DNA from: an uncultured Pseudoxanthomonas sp.
GTDB lineage: Bacteria; Pseudomonadota; Gammaproteobacteria; Xanthomonadales; Xanthomonadaceae
NCBI GenBank assembly: GCA_937975725.1
Contig: CALJUL010000001.1
Span: 1-58,728 of the forward strand
Direction: 5' to 3'
DNA: 58,728 nt
The notes under the pieces were generated by a model, which saw nothing but the letters and a program-made list of their open reading frames with translations, had not been told where the DNA came from and did no database searches. Made by a program: the position numbers and the translations under genes. Shown here piece after piece: positions 42,507 through 50,553 of this stretch; the first letter of the stretch is position 1; each line of letters opens with the position of its first letter.

Positions 42507-42968
42507 ATGAACCGCCTGCCCCTGCTGCTCCTGCTTGCCGCATCGCCCCTGCTGCCCGCCTGCTCCGGCGGCGAAAAACCGCGCGCCGCAGAATTCGTGC
42601 CACCGGCGCCGGCCGAAACCGACTTCGGCACCCTGCGCGTGCGCTATACCGCCCTGCCCACGCTGTCGCTGAGCGAGGCGATCGCGAAGCAGTACGGCGT
42701 GCCCCGCGACGCCGGCACCGCGCTGGTGGTGATCGCACTGCGCACGACCGCGAGCGGCGAGGAAGCCGGCATCGACGGCGAGGTCACCGTCAGCGCGCGC
42801 GATCTGTCGGGCGCGCGCCAGTCGGTATCGCTGCGCCAGATCGACGCCGGCGGCTACATGGACCACATCGGCACCGTGCGCGTGTCCCCGCACAATTCCT
42901 ACCGCTTCGAGGCCACGGTGACGGTGGACGGACGCACCGAGAAGGTCGAGTTCCAACGCAATTTCTGA
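42507..42968 (+). CDS. DUF4426 domain-containing lipoprotein
   Basis: A 153-residue protein with a lipoprotein signal (MNRLPLLLLLAASPLLPAC, Cys19). The mature domain fits DUF4426: DFGTLRVRYTALPTLSLSEAIAKQYGVPRDAGTALVVIALR, then GEVTVSARDLSG and a C-terminal VSPHNSYRFEATVTVDGRTEKVEFQRNF, an immunoglobulin-like beta sandwich. Function unknown; regularly found after proC in this group (recalled). Starts 46 bases after proC; followed by REP sequence. Confidence 0.82.
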   Translation: MNRLPLLLLLAASPLLPACSGGEKPRAAEFVPPAPAETDFGTLRVRYTALPTLSLSEAIAKQYGVPRDAGTALVVIALRTTASGEEAGIDGEVTVSARDLSGARQSVSLRQIDAGGYMDHIGTVRVSPHNSYRFEATVTVDGRTEKVEFQRNF

Positions 42969-42994
42969 GGCCGTTCCGGCCTGCCCGCCAACCG

Positions 42995-43122
42995 CTGCAG
43001 GAACGACGCAAGTCGCGACCACGGACCGAACGTCATTCGCTGCAACTGGCCTTTCGCCGTCGCTCGCTGTCGTGTTCTGCGAATGGCGATGGCGTGCGGT
43101 CGCGACTTGCGTCGCTCCCACA
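42995..43122. repeat. REP-like palindrome with long loop
   Basis: Arms GAACGACGCAAGTCGCGACC (43001-43020) and GGTCGCGACTTGCGTCGCTC (43098-43117), outer ends CTGCAG and CCCACA, separated by 77 bases. Same family as copy 1. It lies between convergent genes. Confidence 0.75.
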
Positions 43123-43145
43123 ACGGCAAGGCAGGGGCCGGTTGC

Positions 43146-43952
43146 TCAGGCGTTCCGGGCGGCCCAGGCGTGGACGATCCGCGCGATGGCCTGCACGCCG
43201 TCAGTCAGCGCCGCCGGGCCGGGCTGCAGGATCAGCGGCGACTTGATCTCGTGCAGTTCGCCGTCGCGCACCGCCGGGACGGTCTGCCAGCCGGGGCGCG
43301 CGGCGACGCGATCGGGACGGAACTTCTTGCCGCACCAGGAGCCGAGCACGATGTCCGGCGCGCGCCGCACGACTTCGGCGCCATCGGCGAGGATGCGTTG
43401 CCTGGCCAGCGGTTCGCGCGCCAGCTCGGGGAACACGTCGTCGCCGCCGGCGATACCGATCAGTTCCGACACCCAGCGGATGCCGGTGATCTGCGGCTCG
43501 TCCCACTCTTCGAAATAGACCCGCGGGCGGCGCGGCAGGCGCGCGGCCTGCGCGCGCACGTCGTCCAGCCCGCGTTGCAGGGCATCGGCATACGCGTCCG
43601 CGCGTGCGGCGGCGCCGACCAGCGCGCCCAGCCGGCGCACGTAGTCGAGGATACCGTCCACGCTGCGGTGGTTGCTGATCCACACTTCCACGCCGCGCCG
43701 CACCAGTTCGGCGGCGATGTCGGCCTGGATGTCGGAGAAGCCCACCACGAAATCCGGCTCCAGCTTCAGGATCTCGTCGATCTTCGCGCTGGTGAACGCG
43801 CTGACCTTGGGCTTTTCCCGGCGCGCCTGCGGCGGCCGCACGGTGAAGCCGCTGATGCCGACGATGCGGTGTTGCTCGCCCAGCGCGTACAGCGTCTCGG
43901 TCGGCTCCTCGGTCAGGCAGACGATGCGTTGTGGACCGGATGCCGTGCTCAT
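43146..43952 (-). CDS. BtuF-like helical-backbone metal/cobalamin receptor protein without signal peptide
   Basis: A 268-residue protein with the two-lobe substrate-binding fold of ABC transporter partners: RIVCLTEEPTETLYALGEQHRIVGIS, then LEPDFVVGFSDIQADIAAELVRRGVEVWIS, a helical linker, and RVYFEEWDEPQITGIRWVSELIGIAGG in lobe two. No signal peptide or lipobox is present (N-terminus MSTASGPQR), and no permease or ATPase lies nearby. It may therefore be cytosolic, binding a corrinoid or metal complex, or its true start may differ. Located 37 bases after the NIF3/YqfO-like gene. Confidence 0.75.
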   Translation of the reverse strand: MSTASGPQRIVCLTEEPTETLYALGEQHRIVGISGFTVRPPQARREKPKVSAFTSAKIDEILKLEPDFVVGFSDIQADIAAELVRRGVEVWISNHRSVDGILDYVRRLGALVGAAARADAYADALQRGLDDVRAQAARLPRRPRVYFEEWDEPQITGIRWVSELIGIAGGDDVFPELAREPLARQRILADGAEVVRRAPDIVLGSWCGKKFRPDRVAARPGWQTVPAVRDGELHEIKSPLILQPGPAALTDGVQAIARIVHAWAARNA

Positions 43953-43989
43953 GCGCGATCGACCGTCTTCGGGGAGGAAAGGCGTTCCA

Positions 43990-44358
43990 TCATGACGGCA
44001 GCGGAAACCACGCCTCGTCCACGAACACCGCCGGCACTTCCCAGGGGTGATGGGCGCGGATGCCCTGCTCGTAGACCCGGCGCAGCCGTTCCGGTTCGCG
44101 CAGGATCGCGAATTCCAACCGCACGCTGGGTGCCCGGCTCAGTTCGCCGACAGTGCCGAGCGTGGGGCGCGCGCCCGCCAGCGGGCGGAACTGCTCCTCG
44201 CCGGCCGCGGCGGTCCACATGACTTCGCCGTAGTCGCCGGCCTGCAGGGGATCGACCGCGCAGATACCGCGCCTGAGAGCCTCCGCATGCTCCGGCGGCA
44301 CGAACACGGTGACGCGGTAGACGGGGACCAGGCGCATGCCGTCGCCGGGCCCGCTCAC
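43990..44358 (-). CDS. NIF3/YqfO-like small protein
   Basis: A 122-residue protein with the ferredoxin-like (CutA1/PII-type) fold found inserted in NIF3 family proteins or standing alone as YqfO-like: YRVTVFVPPEHAEALRRGICA, GDYGEVMWTAAAGEEQFRPLAGARPTLG, SVRLEFAILREPERLRRVYEQGIRAHHPWEVPAVFV. The HHPWEVP string is typical. GTG 44358 was chosen because it overlaps the pdxH stop (GTGA); ATG 44337 is the alternative. Possibly metal binding; function unknown. Confidence 0.75.
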   Translation of the reverse strand: MSGPGDGMRLVPVYRVTVFVPPEHAEALRRGICAVDPLQAGDYGEVMWTAAAGEEQFRPLAGARPTLGTVGELSRAPSVRLEFAILREPERLRRVYEQGIRAHHPWEVPAVFVDEAWFPLPS

Positions 44359-44957
44359 GGGAACAGCATGCGCTTGCCCCACGCGCCCGCCGCGTCGCGC
44401 TCGTAGCGCCAGCGTTCGTGCAGGCGGAACTGCGCGCCGTACCAGAACTCGATGGCTTCCGGGACGACCCGGTAGCCGCCCCAGCCCGGCGGCCGCGGCA
44501 CGTCGCCGCCGGCGAAGCGCGCCTCGGCCTCGGCCATGCGCTGCTCGAACGCCTCGCGCGAAGCGAGCGTCTCCGATTGCGCCGATGCCCATGCGCCGAG
44601 CTGGCTCTGGCGCGGGCGCGAGGCGAAGTAGGCATCGGCATCGGCCGCGTCCACCGCCGCCACCGCGCCTTCCACGCGCACCTGGATGCCGGCCTCGCGC
44701 AGGCTGCGCCACAGGAACAGCAGCGCCGCGCGCGGGTTGTCGTGCAGCTCGCGGCCCTTCTGGCTGTCCGTGTGGGTGTAGAAGACGAAGCCCTGCGCAT
44801 CGAAGGCCTTCAGCAGCACGGTGCGCGCCGAAGGCCGCCCGTCGGGCGTGGCGGTCGCCACCGTCATCGCATTGGGCTCGGCTTCGGTACCGGCGGCGCG
44901 CGCTTCTTCGAACAGCGCGGCGAACGTGGACAGGGCTTCGGCGTACAGATCGGACAT
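44355..44957 (-). CDS. pdxH: Pyridoxamine 5'-phosphate oxidase
   Basis: A 200-residue FMN enzyme making pyridoxal phosphate. Seen: NAMTVATATPDGRPSARTVLLKAFD, FYTHTDSQKGREL (FMN phosphate), AALLFLWRSLREAGIQVRVEG, RPRQSQLGAWASAQSE, and the C-terminal signature EFWYGAQFRLHERWRYER...KRMLFP. ATG 44957 gives a slightly short but normal N-terminus; another ATG lies 18 bases upstream. Only 54 bases separate it from the divergent kinase gene. Confidence 0.95.
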   Translation of the reverse strand: MSDLYAEALSTFAALFEEARAAGTEAEPNAMTVATATPDGRPSARTVLLKAFDAQGFVFYTHTDSQKGRELHDNPRAALLFLWRSLREAGIQVRVEGAVAAVDAADADAYFASRPRQSQLGAWASAQSETLASREAFEQRMAEAEARFAGGDVPRPPGWGGYRVVPEAIEFWYGAQFRLHERWRYERDAAGAWGKRMLFP

Positions 44958-45011
44958 GGTGGAAGACGGCGGCATGGCGCCCGCGGGCCGGGCATGCGCT
45001 ATTGTCGCGCG

Positions 45012-45839
45012 ATGGCGCCGTCGCCGCATCCCGCCGGTTTCCCCGAAGCGCTGGCCGCGGCCGCGCTGGCGGCGGCGCGCGCCTTGCCCGCGCGCGCGCC
45101 GGTGTTCGGCATCACCGGCCTGCAGGGCAGCGGCAAGTCCACGCTGGCGGCGCAGGTCGCGGACCTTGGACGTGCGCAGGGGCTGCGGGTGGCGGTGCTT
45201 TCGCTGGACGACCTGTACCTGACGCGGGCGCAGCGGCAGGCGCTGGCGGTCGGCGTCCATCCGCTGCTCGCCACCCGCGGGCCGCCCGGCACCCACGACG
45301 TGGCGATGGGCTGCCGCGTGCTGGACGCCCTGCGTGCCGGCGAGCGCACCGCCCTGCCGCGCTTCGACAAGCTCGCCGACGACCGTTGCGCGGAAGCCGG
45401 ATGGCCGGTGGCGGAAGGCCCGCTGGACCTGGTGCTGTTCGAAGGCTGGTGCCTCAAGGCTGCGCCCGAGGACGAGGCCGCGCTCGCCGCGCCGCTCAAC
45501 GCGCTGGAGCGCGACGAGGACCCCGACGGCCGCTGGCGCCGCCATTGCAATCTGGCGCTGCGCCGCGACTATCCCGCGCTGTGGGCGCGCATCGACGCGC
45601 TGTGGTTCCTGCAACCGCCGGGCTTCGAGGTGGTGCGGGCATGGCGCTGGCAGCAGGAGCAGGCGCTGGCGGCGCGCGACCCCGCACGTCGCGGCATGGA
45701 CCGCGCGCAACTGGACCGCTTCATCCAGCACTACGAACGCACCAGTCGCCACTTGCTGGCGACGCTGCCGGCCATCGCCGAGCGCACCATTGCGCTGGAC
45801 GCGCAACGCCGGCCGCTTCCCGCGGCAGGAGCGGCGTAA
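45012..45839 (+). CDS. P-loop kinase related to D-glycerate 3-kinase
   Basis: A 275-residue kinase of the phosphoribulokinase/uridine kinase-like class. P-loop GLQGSGKSTLAAQVAD (~38-53), VLSLDDLYLTRAQRQAL (Walker B-like Asp pair), HPLLATRGPPGTHDVAM and LVLFEGWCLKAAP, the set seen in plant-type glycerate kinase and YggC-like proteins. Substrate not provable. The last codons (RRPLPAAGAA) and the TAA stop are inside a REP-like arm beginning at 45829, so the C-terminus seems to have been defined by the repeat. Confidence 0.8.
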   Translation: MAPSPHPAGFPEALAAAALAAARALPARAPVFGITGLQGSGKSTLAAQVADLGRAQGLRVAVLSLDDLYLTRAQRQALAVGVHPLLATRGPPGTHDVAMGCRVLDALRAGERTALPRFDKLADDRCAEAGWPVAEGPLDLVLFEGWCLKAAPEDEAALAAPLNALERDEDPDGRWRRHCNLALRRDYPALWARIDALWFLQPPGFEVVRAWRWQQEQALAARDPARRGMDRAQLDRFIQHYERTSRHLLATLPAIAERTIALDAQRRPLPAAGAA

Positions 45840-45957
45840 GTCGCGACCGCAGGCCCTTGTGCCCGGGGAGCGGAATGACTCCAGCGGACGGGTAACGAAC
45901 GGCCGGTTCCGGCGAATACGACAGCACCAGTCCCGGATCGCGGCTCACGCCGCTCCC
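45829..45957. repeat. REP-like palindrome overlapping the kinase stop codon
   Basis: Arms GGAGCGGCGTAAGTCGCGA (45830-45848) and TCGCGGCTCACGCCGCTCCC (45938-45957), about 90 bases apart. Diverged variant of the family (GGCGTAAG in place of GACGCAAG). The kinase stop TAA (45837-45839) is part of the left arm. Confidence 0.65.
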
Positions 45958-45985
45958 GCAGGCGCAGGCGTTCCGCTCCCGCGGC

Positions 45986-46189
45986 TCACTCCACCACGAA
46001 GGTGATGCGCAGGTTGACGCGCCATTCCTGGACGTTGCCGTCCTCGTCGGTGACGACCTTGATCTCGTTCACCCAGGCGCCCTTGATGCGCTTGACCGTC
46101 TCGGCGGTCTTCTTCAACCCGGCCTTGACCGCGTCCTCCATGCTGGTCCTGGATGCGGCGTTGACTTCGATGATCTTGGCGACGGACAT
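45986..46189 (-). CDS. Dodecin family flavin-binding protein
   Basis: A 67-residue protein: MSVAKIIEVNAASRTSMEDAVKAGLKKTAETVKRIKGAWVNEIKVVTDEDGNVQEWRVNLRITFVVE. The beta-alpha-beta-beta pattern, the tryptophan in KGAWV (stacks on flavin in dodecins) and the Gln of NVQEWRV match the family. Forms a hollow dodecamer storing riboflavin or FMN. Single gene. Confidence 0.92.
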   Translation of the reverse strand: MSVAKIIEVNAASRTSMEDAVKAGLKKTAETVKRIKGAWVNEIKVVTDEDGNVQEWRVNLRITFVVE

Positions 46190-46294
46190 GATGCGTTCCT
46201 CTGCGGTGGCCCGGCCCGGTGCCGGAAGGCCAAGCTAGCCCCGCCGCCGTTAACGCCGCGCCACGCCGGCCGGCGGTGCTAGCATCTGCCCACC

Positions 46295-46837
46295 ATGAAT
46301 CCGGCCCCCAACCTGATCCTCGTCGGCCCCATGGGGGCCGGCAAGACCTCCATCGGCAAGCGCGTGGCCGCGCGCTTCGGCCTGGCCTTCGTCGATGCCG
46401 ACCAGGTCATCGTGGAGCGCGCCGGCGCCAGCATCCCGGCGCTGTTCGAGCACGTCGGCGAGGCCGGCTTCCGCGAACGCGAGAAGGCCACCCTGGCCGA
46501 CCTGCTGGCCGGCAACGGCCAGTTGGTCTCCACCGGTGGCGGCGCGGTGCTGGACGCGGACAACCGCACGCTGATGAAGCGCCGCGGCTACGTGGTCTAC
46601 CTGCAGGTCGGGGTGGAAGCGCAACTGCGCCGGCTGGGCCGCTGCACCAACCGCCCGCTGCTGCAACGACCGGACCGCGAGCAGGTGCTGCACGAGATGG
46701 CGGTGCTGCGCGAGCCGCTGTACCGCGAGGTGGCCGACCTGACCCTGGACACCGACGGCCTGGCGCCGCCCGAGGCCACCGCCCGCCTGACCCAACTGCT
46801 GGCGCATCGCTGGCAGCCCATCGAAGAGAACGCATGA
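46295..46837 (+). CDS. aroK: Shikimate kinase
   Basis: A 180-residue enzyme of the chorismate pathway. Walker A GPMGAGKTSIGKRVA (~9-23), the substrate Asp in DADQVIVERAG, the FREREK motif, GGGAVL, and the lid RCTNRPLLQR. ATGA overlap with aroB makes the two cotranslated. Confidence 0.95.
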   Translation: MNPAPNLILVGPMGAGKTSIGKRVAARFGLAFVDADQVIVERAGASIPALFEHVGEAGFREREKATLADLLAGNGQLVSTGGGAVLDADNRTLMKRRGYVVYLQVGVEAQLRRLGRCTNRPLLQRPDREQVLHEMAVLREPLYREVADLTLDTDGLAPPEATARLTQLLAHRWQPIEENA

Positions 46838-47937
46838 GCCAGCTCCGCACCGTCGACGTCGGCGGCGAGACCCCCTACACCATCGCCATCGGCCCCGGCC
46901 TGCTGGGCGACGGCGCCGCCCTGGCCGCCCACGTGCGCGGCCGCCACGTGCTGCTGGTCAGCGATTCCATCGTCGCCCCGCTCTACGCCGGCGCCGTGCG
47001 CGAAGCCCTGCACGCCGCGCGCCCGGACCTGGCCATCGGCACCTTCATCCTGCCGGCCGGCGAGGAATCCAAGACCCTGGCCCATTTCGGCCACGCCATC
47101 GACGCCCTGGCCACGCTCGGCGCCACCCGCGACGCCTGCGTGGTCGCGCTGGGCGGCGGCGTGGTCGGCGACCTGGCCGGCTTCGCCGCGGCCTGCTGGA
47201 TGCGCGGCGTGGACTGCGTGCAGGTGCCGACCACGCTGCTGTCGATGGTGGACTCCTCGGTCGGCGGCAAGACCGCGGTGGACATCCCGCAGGGCAAGAA
47301 CCTGGTCGGCGCCTTCCATCCGCCGCGCGCGGTGTTCGCCGACACCGCCACGCTGGCGACGCTGCCGCCGCGCGAGTTGCGCGCGGGGCTGGCGGAGGTG
47401 ATCAAGTACGGCGCGATCCGCGACGCCCGCTTCTTCCAGTGGCTGGAACAGGAGCGCGCCGCGCTGCTGGCGATGGACCCCGAAGCGCTGGCGCTGGCCA
47501 TCGCCGCCAGTTGCGAGCACAAGGCCGAGATCGTCGAACGCGATCCGCTGGAGAAGGGCGAGCGCGCCCTGCTCAACTTCGGCCACACCTTCGGCCACGC
47601 CATCGAGACCGAGCAGGGCTACGGCGGCCTGGGCAACGACAACCTCAACCACGGCGAAGCGGTGGCGGTGGGCATGGTGCTGGCCGCGCGCCTGTCCACC
47701 GACCTGGGCCTGGCGCCGGCCGCCGACGCCGACCGGCTGCAAGCCGCGCTGCACGGTTTCGGCCTGCCGGTGCGGCTGCTCGCCGGTCTGGAGCCGCAGG
47801 CGCTGCTGGCGCGCATGCGGCTGGACAAGAAGAACGTGGCCGGCCGCCTGCGGCTGGTGCTGTGGCGCGGCCTGGGCCGGGCCGAGGTGGTGCCGGACGT
47901 GGACGAGGCGCGGGTGCTGGCGGTCCTGTCCGGCTAG
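46834..47937 (+). CDS. aroB: 3-dehydroquinate synthase
   Basis: A 367-residue NAD- and zinc-dependent enzyme, second step of the shikimate pathway. Seen: LPAGEESKTLAHFGHAID, VVALGGGVVGDLAGFAAACWMRG, QVPTTLLSMVDSSVGGKTAVD, KNLVGAFHPP, and zinc ligands in ALLNFGHTFGHAIE and NHGEAVAVGM. Full length. Its stop overlaps a TAGAAT box (47934-47939) that may start a transcript for the next two genes. Confidence 0.96.
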   Translation: MSQLRTVDVGGETPYTIAIGPGLLGDGAALAAHVRGRHVLLVSDSIVAPLYAGAVREALHAARPDLAIGTFILPAGEESKTLAHFGHAIDALATLGATRDACVVALGGGVVGDLAGFAAACWMRGVDCVQVPTTLLSMVDSSVGGKTAVDIPQGKNLVGAFHPPRAVFADTATLATLPPRELRAGLAEVIKYGAIRDARFFQWLEQERAALLAMDPEALALAIAASCEHKAEIVERDPLEKGERALLNFGHTFGHAIETEQGYGGLGNDNLNHGEAVAVGMVLAARLSTDLGLAPAADADRLQAALHGFGLPVRLLAGLEPQALLARMRLDKKNVAGRLRLVLWRGLGRAEVVPDVDEARVLAVLSG

Positions 47938-47946
47938 AATGGCGGC

Positions 47947-48201
47947 ATGCGCATCCTGCTCCAGCAACGCCCCTCCGCGGGCGAGGCGCCCCGCTACGTC
48001 CAGTTGACCCTGCAGCCCGACCTGTTCGGCGGCTGGGAACTGCTGCGCGAGACCGGCCAGATCGGCGGCCGCGCGCAACTGAAGCGCGAGCAGTACCTGT
48101 TGCAGGACGAGGCCACCGCCGCCTTCGAGAAGGCGCGCGACAGCCACCTCAAGCGCGGCTTCCAACTGATGTTCGCGCGCGGCGCCGACGCGCCCAAGTG
48201 A
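47947..48201 (+). CDS. WGR domain protein
   Basis: An 84-residue protein consisting of one WGR domain: YVQLTLQPDLFGGWELLRETGQIGGRAQLKREQYLLQDEATAAFEKARDSHLKRGFQ. WGR domains occur in PARPs and MolR regulators, where they bind DNA ends or proteins; stand-alone bacterial versions have no set role. Placed between aroB and hemE with 9 and 19 bases on the two sides. Confidence 0.8.
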   Translation: MRILLQQRPSAGEAPRYVQLTLQPDLFGGWELLRETGQIGGRAQLKREQYLLQDEATAAFEKARDSHLKRGFQLMFARGADAPK

Positions 48202-48220
48202 TCCTTCCGCCGGATTCCCC

Positions 48221-49291
48221 ATGACTGCATTGAAGAACGACCGCTTCCTGCGCGCGCTTCGCCGCGAACCCGTGGACCGCACGCCGGTGTGGCTGATGCG
48301 CCAGGCCGGGCGCTACCTGCCGGAGTACCGCGCCACGCGCAAGGCGGCGGGCAGCTTCCTGGGCATGGCGAAGAACCCGGAGATCGCCTGCGAGGTCACC
48401 CTGCAACCGCTGCGCCGCTACGACCTGGACGCAGCCATCCTGTTCTCCGACATCCTCACCGTGCCCGATGCGATGGGCCTGGGGCTGTACTTCGTCGAGG
48501 GCGAGGGCCCCAAGTTCGAGCGCACCGTGCGCAGCGCCGCCGACGCGGCGAAGCTGGGCGTGCCGGACATGGAGACCGAGCTGCGCTACGTGATGGACGC
48601 GGTGCGCACCATCCGCCGCGAGCTGGACGGCAAGGTGCCGCTGATCGGCTTCTCCGGCAGCCCGTGGACGCTGGCCTGCTACATGGTCGAGGGCGGCGGC
48701 AGCAAGGACTTCGCCCGCATCAAGGCGATGGCGCTGAACGACCCGGCCACGCTGCACGCACTGCTGTCGGTAAACACCGACGCGGTGATCGCCTACCTGG
48801 CCGCGCAGCGCGCGGCCGGCGCGCAGGCGCTGCAGGTGTTCGACACCTGGGGCGGCGTGCTGAGCCCGGCGATGTACCGCGAATTCTCGCTGCCCTACCT
48901 GCAGCGCATCGCGAGCGAACTCGACCGCGGCGAAGGCGCCGAGCGCGCCCCGCTGATCCTGTTCGGCAAGGGCAATGCCGCGCACCTGGAAGCGCTGGCG
49001 GACTCGGGCACCGACGCAGTGGGCGTGGACTGGCTGATGGAACTGGGCGAGGCCGCGCGCCGCACCCGGGGCAAGGTCGCGCTGCAGGGCAACCTGGACC
49101 CGGCCACGCTGTACGGCTCGCCGGAGGCGATCCGCGCCGAGGTGCGCCGCGCGCTGGACAGCTACCGCGACGGCAACGGCGGCTCGCGCGAGGGCCACGT
49201 GTTCAATCTGGGCCACGGCATGTCGCCGGACATGGACCCGGACCACGTCGCCGTGCTGGTGGAAGCCGTGCACGGCTTCAGCGCAAGATAG
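48221..49291 (+). CDS. hemE: Uroporphyrinogen decarboxylase
   Basis: A 356-residue enzyme of heme synthesis forming coproporphyrinogen III. The signature RTPVWLMRQAGRYLPEYR is at ~20-37 (Arg residues bind the substrate carboxylates), ILFSDILTVPDAMGLGL carries the catalytic Asp, and GFSGSPWTLACYMVEGGGSKDF and NLGHGMSPDMDPDHV follow. Full length. Confidence 0.96.
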   Translation: MTALKNDRFLRALRREPVDRTPVWLMRQAGRYLPEYRATRKAAGSFLGMAKNPEIACEVTLQPLRRYDLDAAILFSDILTVPDAMGLGLYFVEGEGPKFERTVRSAADAAKLGVPDMETELRYVMDAVRTIRRELDGKVPLIGFSGSPWTLACYMVEGGGSKDFARIKAMALNDPATLHALLSVNTDAVIAYLAAQRAAGAQALQVFDTWGGVLSPAMYREFSLPYLQRIASELDRGEGAERAPLILFGKGNAAHLEALADSGTDAVGVDWLMELGEAARRTRGKVALQGNLDPATLYGSPEAIRAEVRRALDSYRDGNGGSREGHVFNLGHGMSPDMDPDHVAVLVEAVHGFSAR

Positions 49292-49340
49292 GCCGGTCCT
49301 GCCTGCGGCGCATCGCCGCGAACCACCCCGGAGCGACGCA

Positions 49341-49985
49341 ATGGAGTGCCGCCAGTTGCTGGTCCCCGCCGTCGCCGGCCTGCTGATCGCCGTCGGCGCG
49401 CGCGTGCGCGCCGAGGAGACCGCGGCCGCGCGGATACTCCACGTGAACGGCGGCGACTTCCCCGCCCTGACGATGCCGCTGCCTGCCGACCCCGCCGCCG
49501 GCGCGGGCGGCGCGGCACCCGGCTGCGACCGCGTACGCGCGCGCCGCCTCGACGAGCTGGCGCCCGGCTGGCGCGCGCACGTGGTCCGGATCGAACTGGA
49601 ATGCGAACAGGCACTGTCCGACGACGACAGCGAGCCGCAGGTGGCACTGGACGCGCGCGCACTGCTGGCGCCCGGCGGCGTGCGCCTGGCCGGCCAGCCG
49701 GTCGGCGAAGTGCGGCTGCTGGATTCGGAGCGCTGGGGCGACCACCAGTACCGGATCGACGCACCCTACGAGCAGGTCCAGGCCGCGCTGCGCGCGCACG
49801 TGGAACAGGCTTGCCGGCAGGCGCGCCTGCGCGACGAGGACGCGCCCGCCGGCGACGCCGAATGCACCATGCAGGCGCTCGACGACAGCCTGTACCTGCC
49901 CACGGGCGAGATCGGCGGCATCTGGGTGCACCGCGACCCCGAGGATCCCGGCCGCACCCTCTACGTCGAATCCTGGGCGGACTGA
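49341..49985 (+). CDS. Secreted protein of unknown function (first of a pair)
   Basis: A 214-residue protein with a signal peptide (MECRQLLVPAVAGLLIAVGARVRA). Mature part of mixed strands and helices with three cysteines (PGCDRV, ELECEQ, QACRQ, AECTM region), and a C-terminal YLPTGEIGGIWVHRDPEDPGRTLYVESWAD. No family recognised. Followed after three bases by the second gene; hemE precedes by 49 bases. Confidence 0.6.
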   Translation: MECRQLLVPAVAGLLIAVGARVRAEETAAARILHVNGGDFPALTMPLPADPAAGAGGAAPGCDRVRARRLDELAPGWRAHVVRIELECEQALSDDDSEPQVALDARALLAPGGVRLAGQPVGEVRLLDSERWGDHQYRIDAPYEQVQAALRAHVEQACRQARLRDEDAPAGDAECTMQALDDSLYLPTGEIGGIWVHRDPEDPGRTLYVESWAD

Positions 49986-49988
49986 CCG

Positions 49989-50480
49989 GTGCGGTGCTCC
50001 TTCGCAGGCCTCACTTTGCTGGCAGCGGCCGCCGCCGCCGCGCAGTCCGAAGGCTTCGCCGGCGACTACCGCCACACCATGACCGCCCGTCCGGACGAAG
50101 CGGTGTGGCAGGTGCGCGCCCGCGACGGCGGCTGGGAACTCACCACCACCGGCGATGGCGAGCGCGTCGCCGCGCATCGCCTGGAAGCGGCCGGCCGCGC
50201 GGCGTTCTGGAAGGCGATGCAGTGGCCCACGGACACGTCGGCCGGCGCCGACTGCCTGAGCTGGGGCACCAGGCCGCGCTCACTGATGGACGTCCTGGCC
50301 GACGAAGGCGAGGCGCCGAAGGAGTCGCCCGCACCGGGAACGGACTACGGCTTCGGCGTGCTGTGCCGGGTGGACAGGGCACAGCGGCCGCGCATCGACG
50401 CGCTGGCAGACCAGCACGGCGACTGGTTCTTCTACGACCCGGTGCTGGGCGTGACGGAAGCGGTACGCCTGCGCGACTGA
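49989..50480 (+). CDS. Secreted protein of unknown function (second of a pair)
   Basis: A 163-residue protein from a GTG at 49989, with a short signal peptide (MRCSFAGLTLLAAAAAAAQS). The start of the mature part, GFAGDYRHTMTARPDEAVWQVRARDGGWELTTTGDG, resembles a lipocalin-like beta fold by eye. Contains three Cys. Starts three bases after its neighbour, so the two form an operon. Function unknown. Confidence 0.58.
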   Translation: MRCSFAGLTLLAAAAAAAQSEGFAGDYRHTMTARPDEAVWQVRARDGGWELTTTGDGERVAAHRLEAAGRAAFWKAMQWPTDTSAGADCLSWGTRPRSLMDVLADEGEAPKESPAPGTDYGFGVLCRVDRAQRPRIDALADQHGDWFFYDPVLGVTEAVRLRD

Positions 50481-50553
50481 ACCGCCGCCCGGTTGACCCG
50501 TTGGCCGGCCGATCCATCATCGCGTTGAATCCGCCGCCCGCGGCGGCGCGGCC

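Noticed and set aside
43072..43518. Plus-strand frame opposite the BtuF-like gene
   Set aside because: Begins inside a REP arm, has no motif, and conflicts with the recognisable minus-strand protein.
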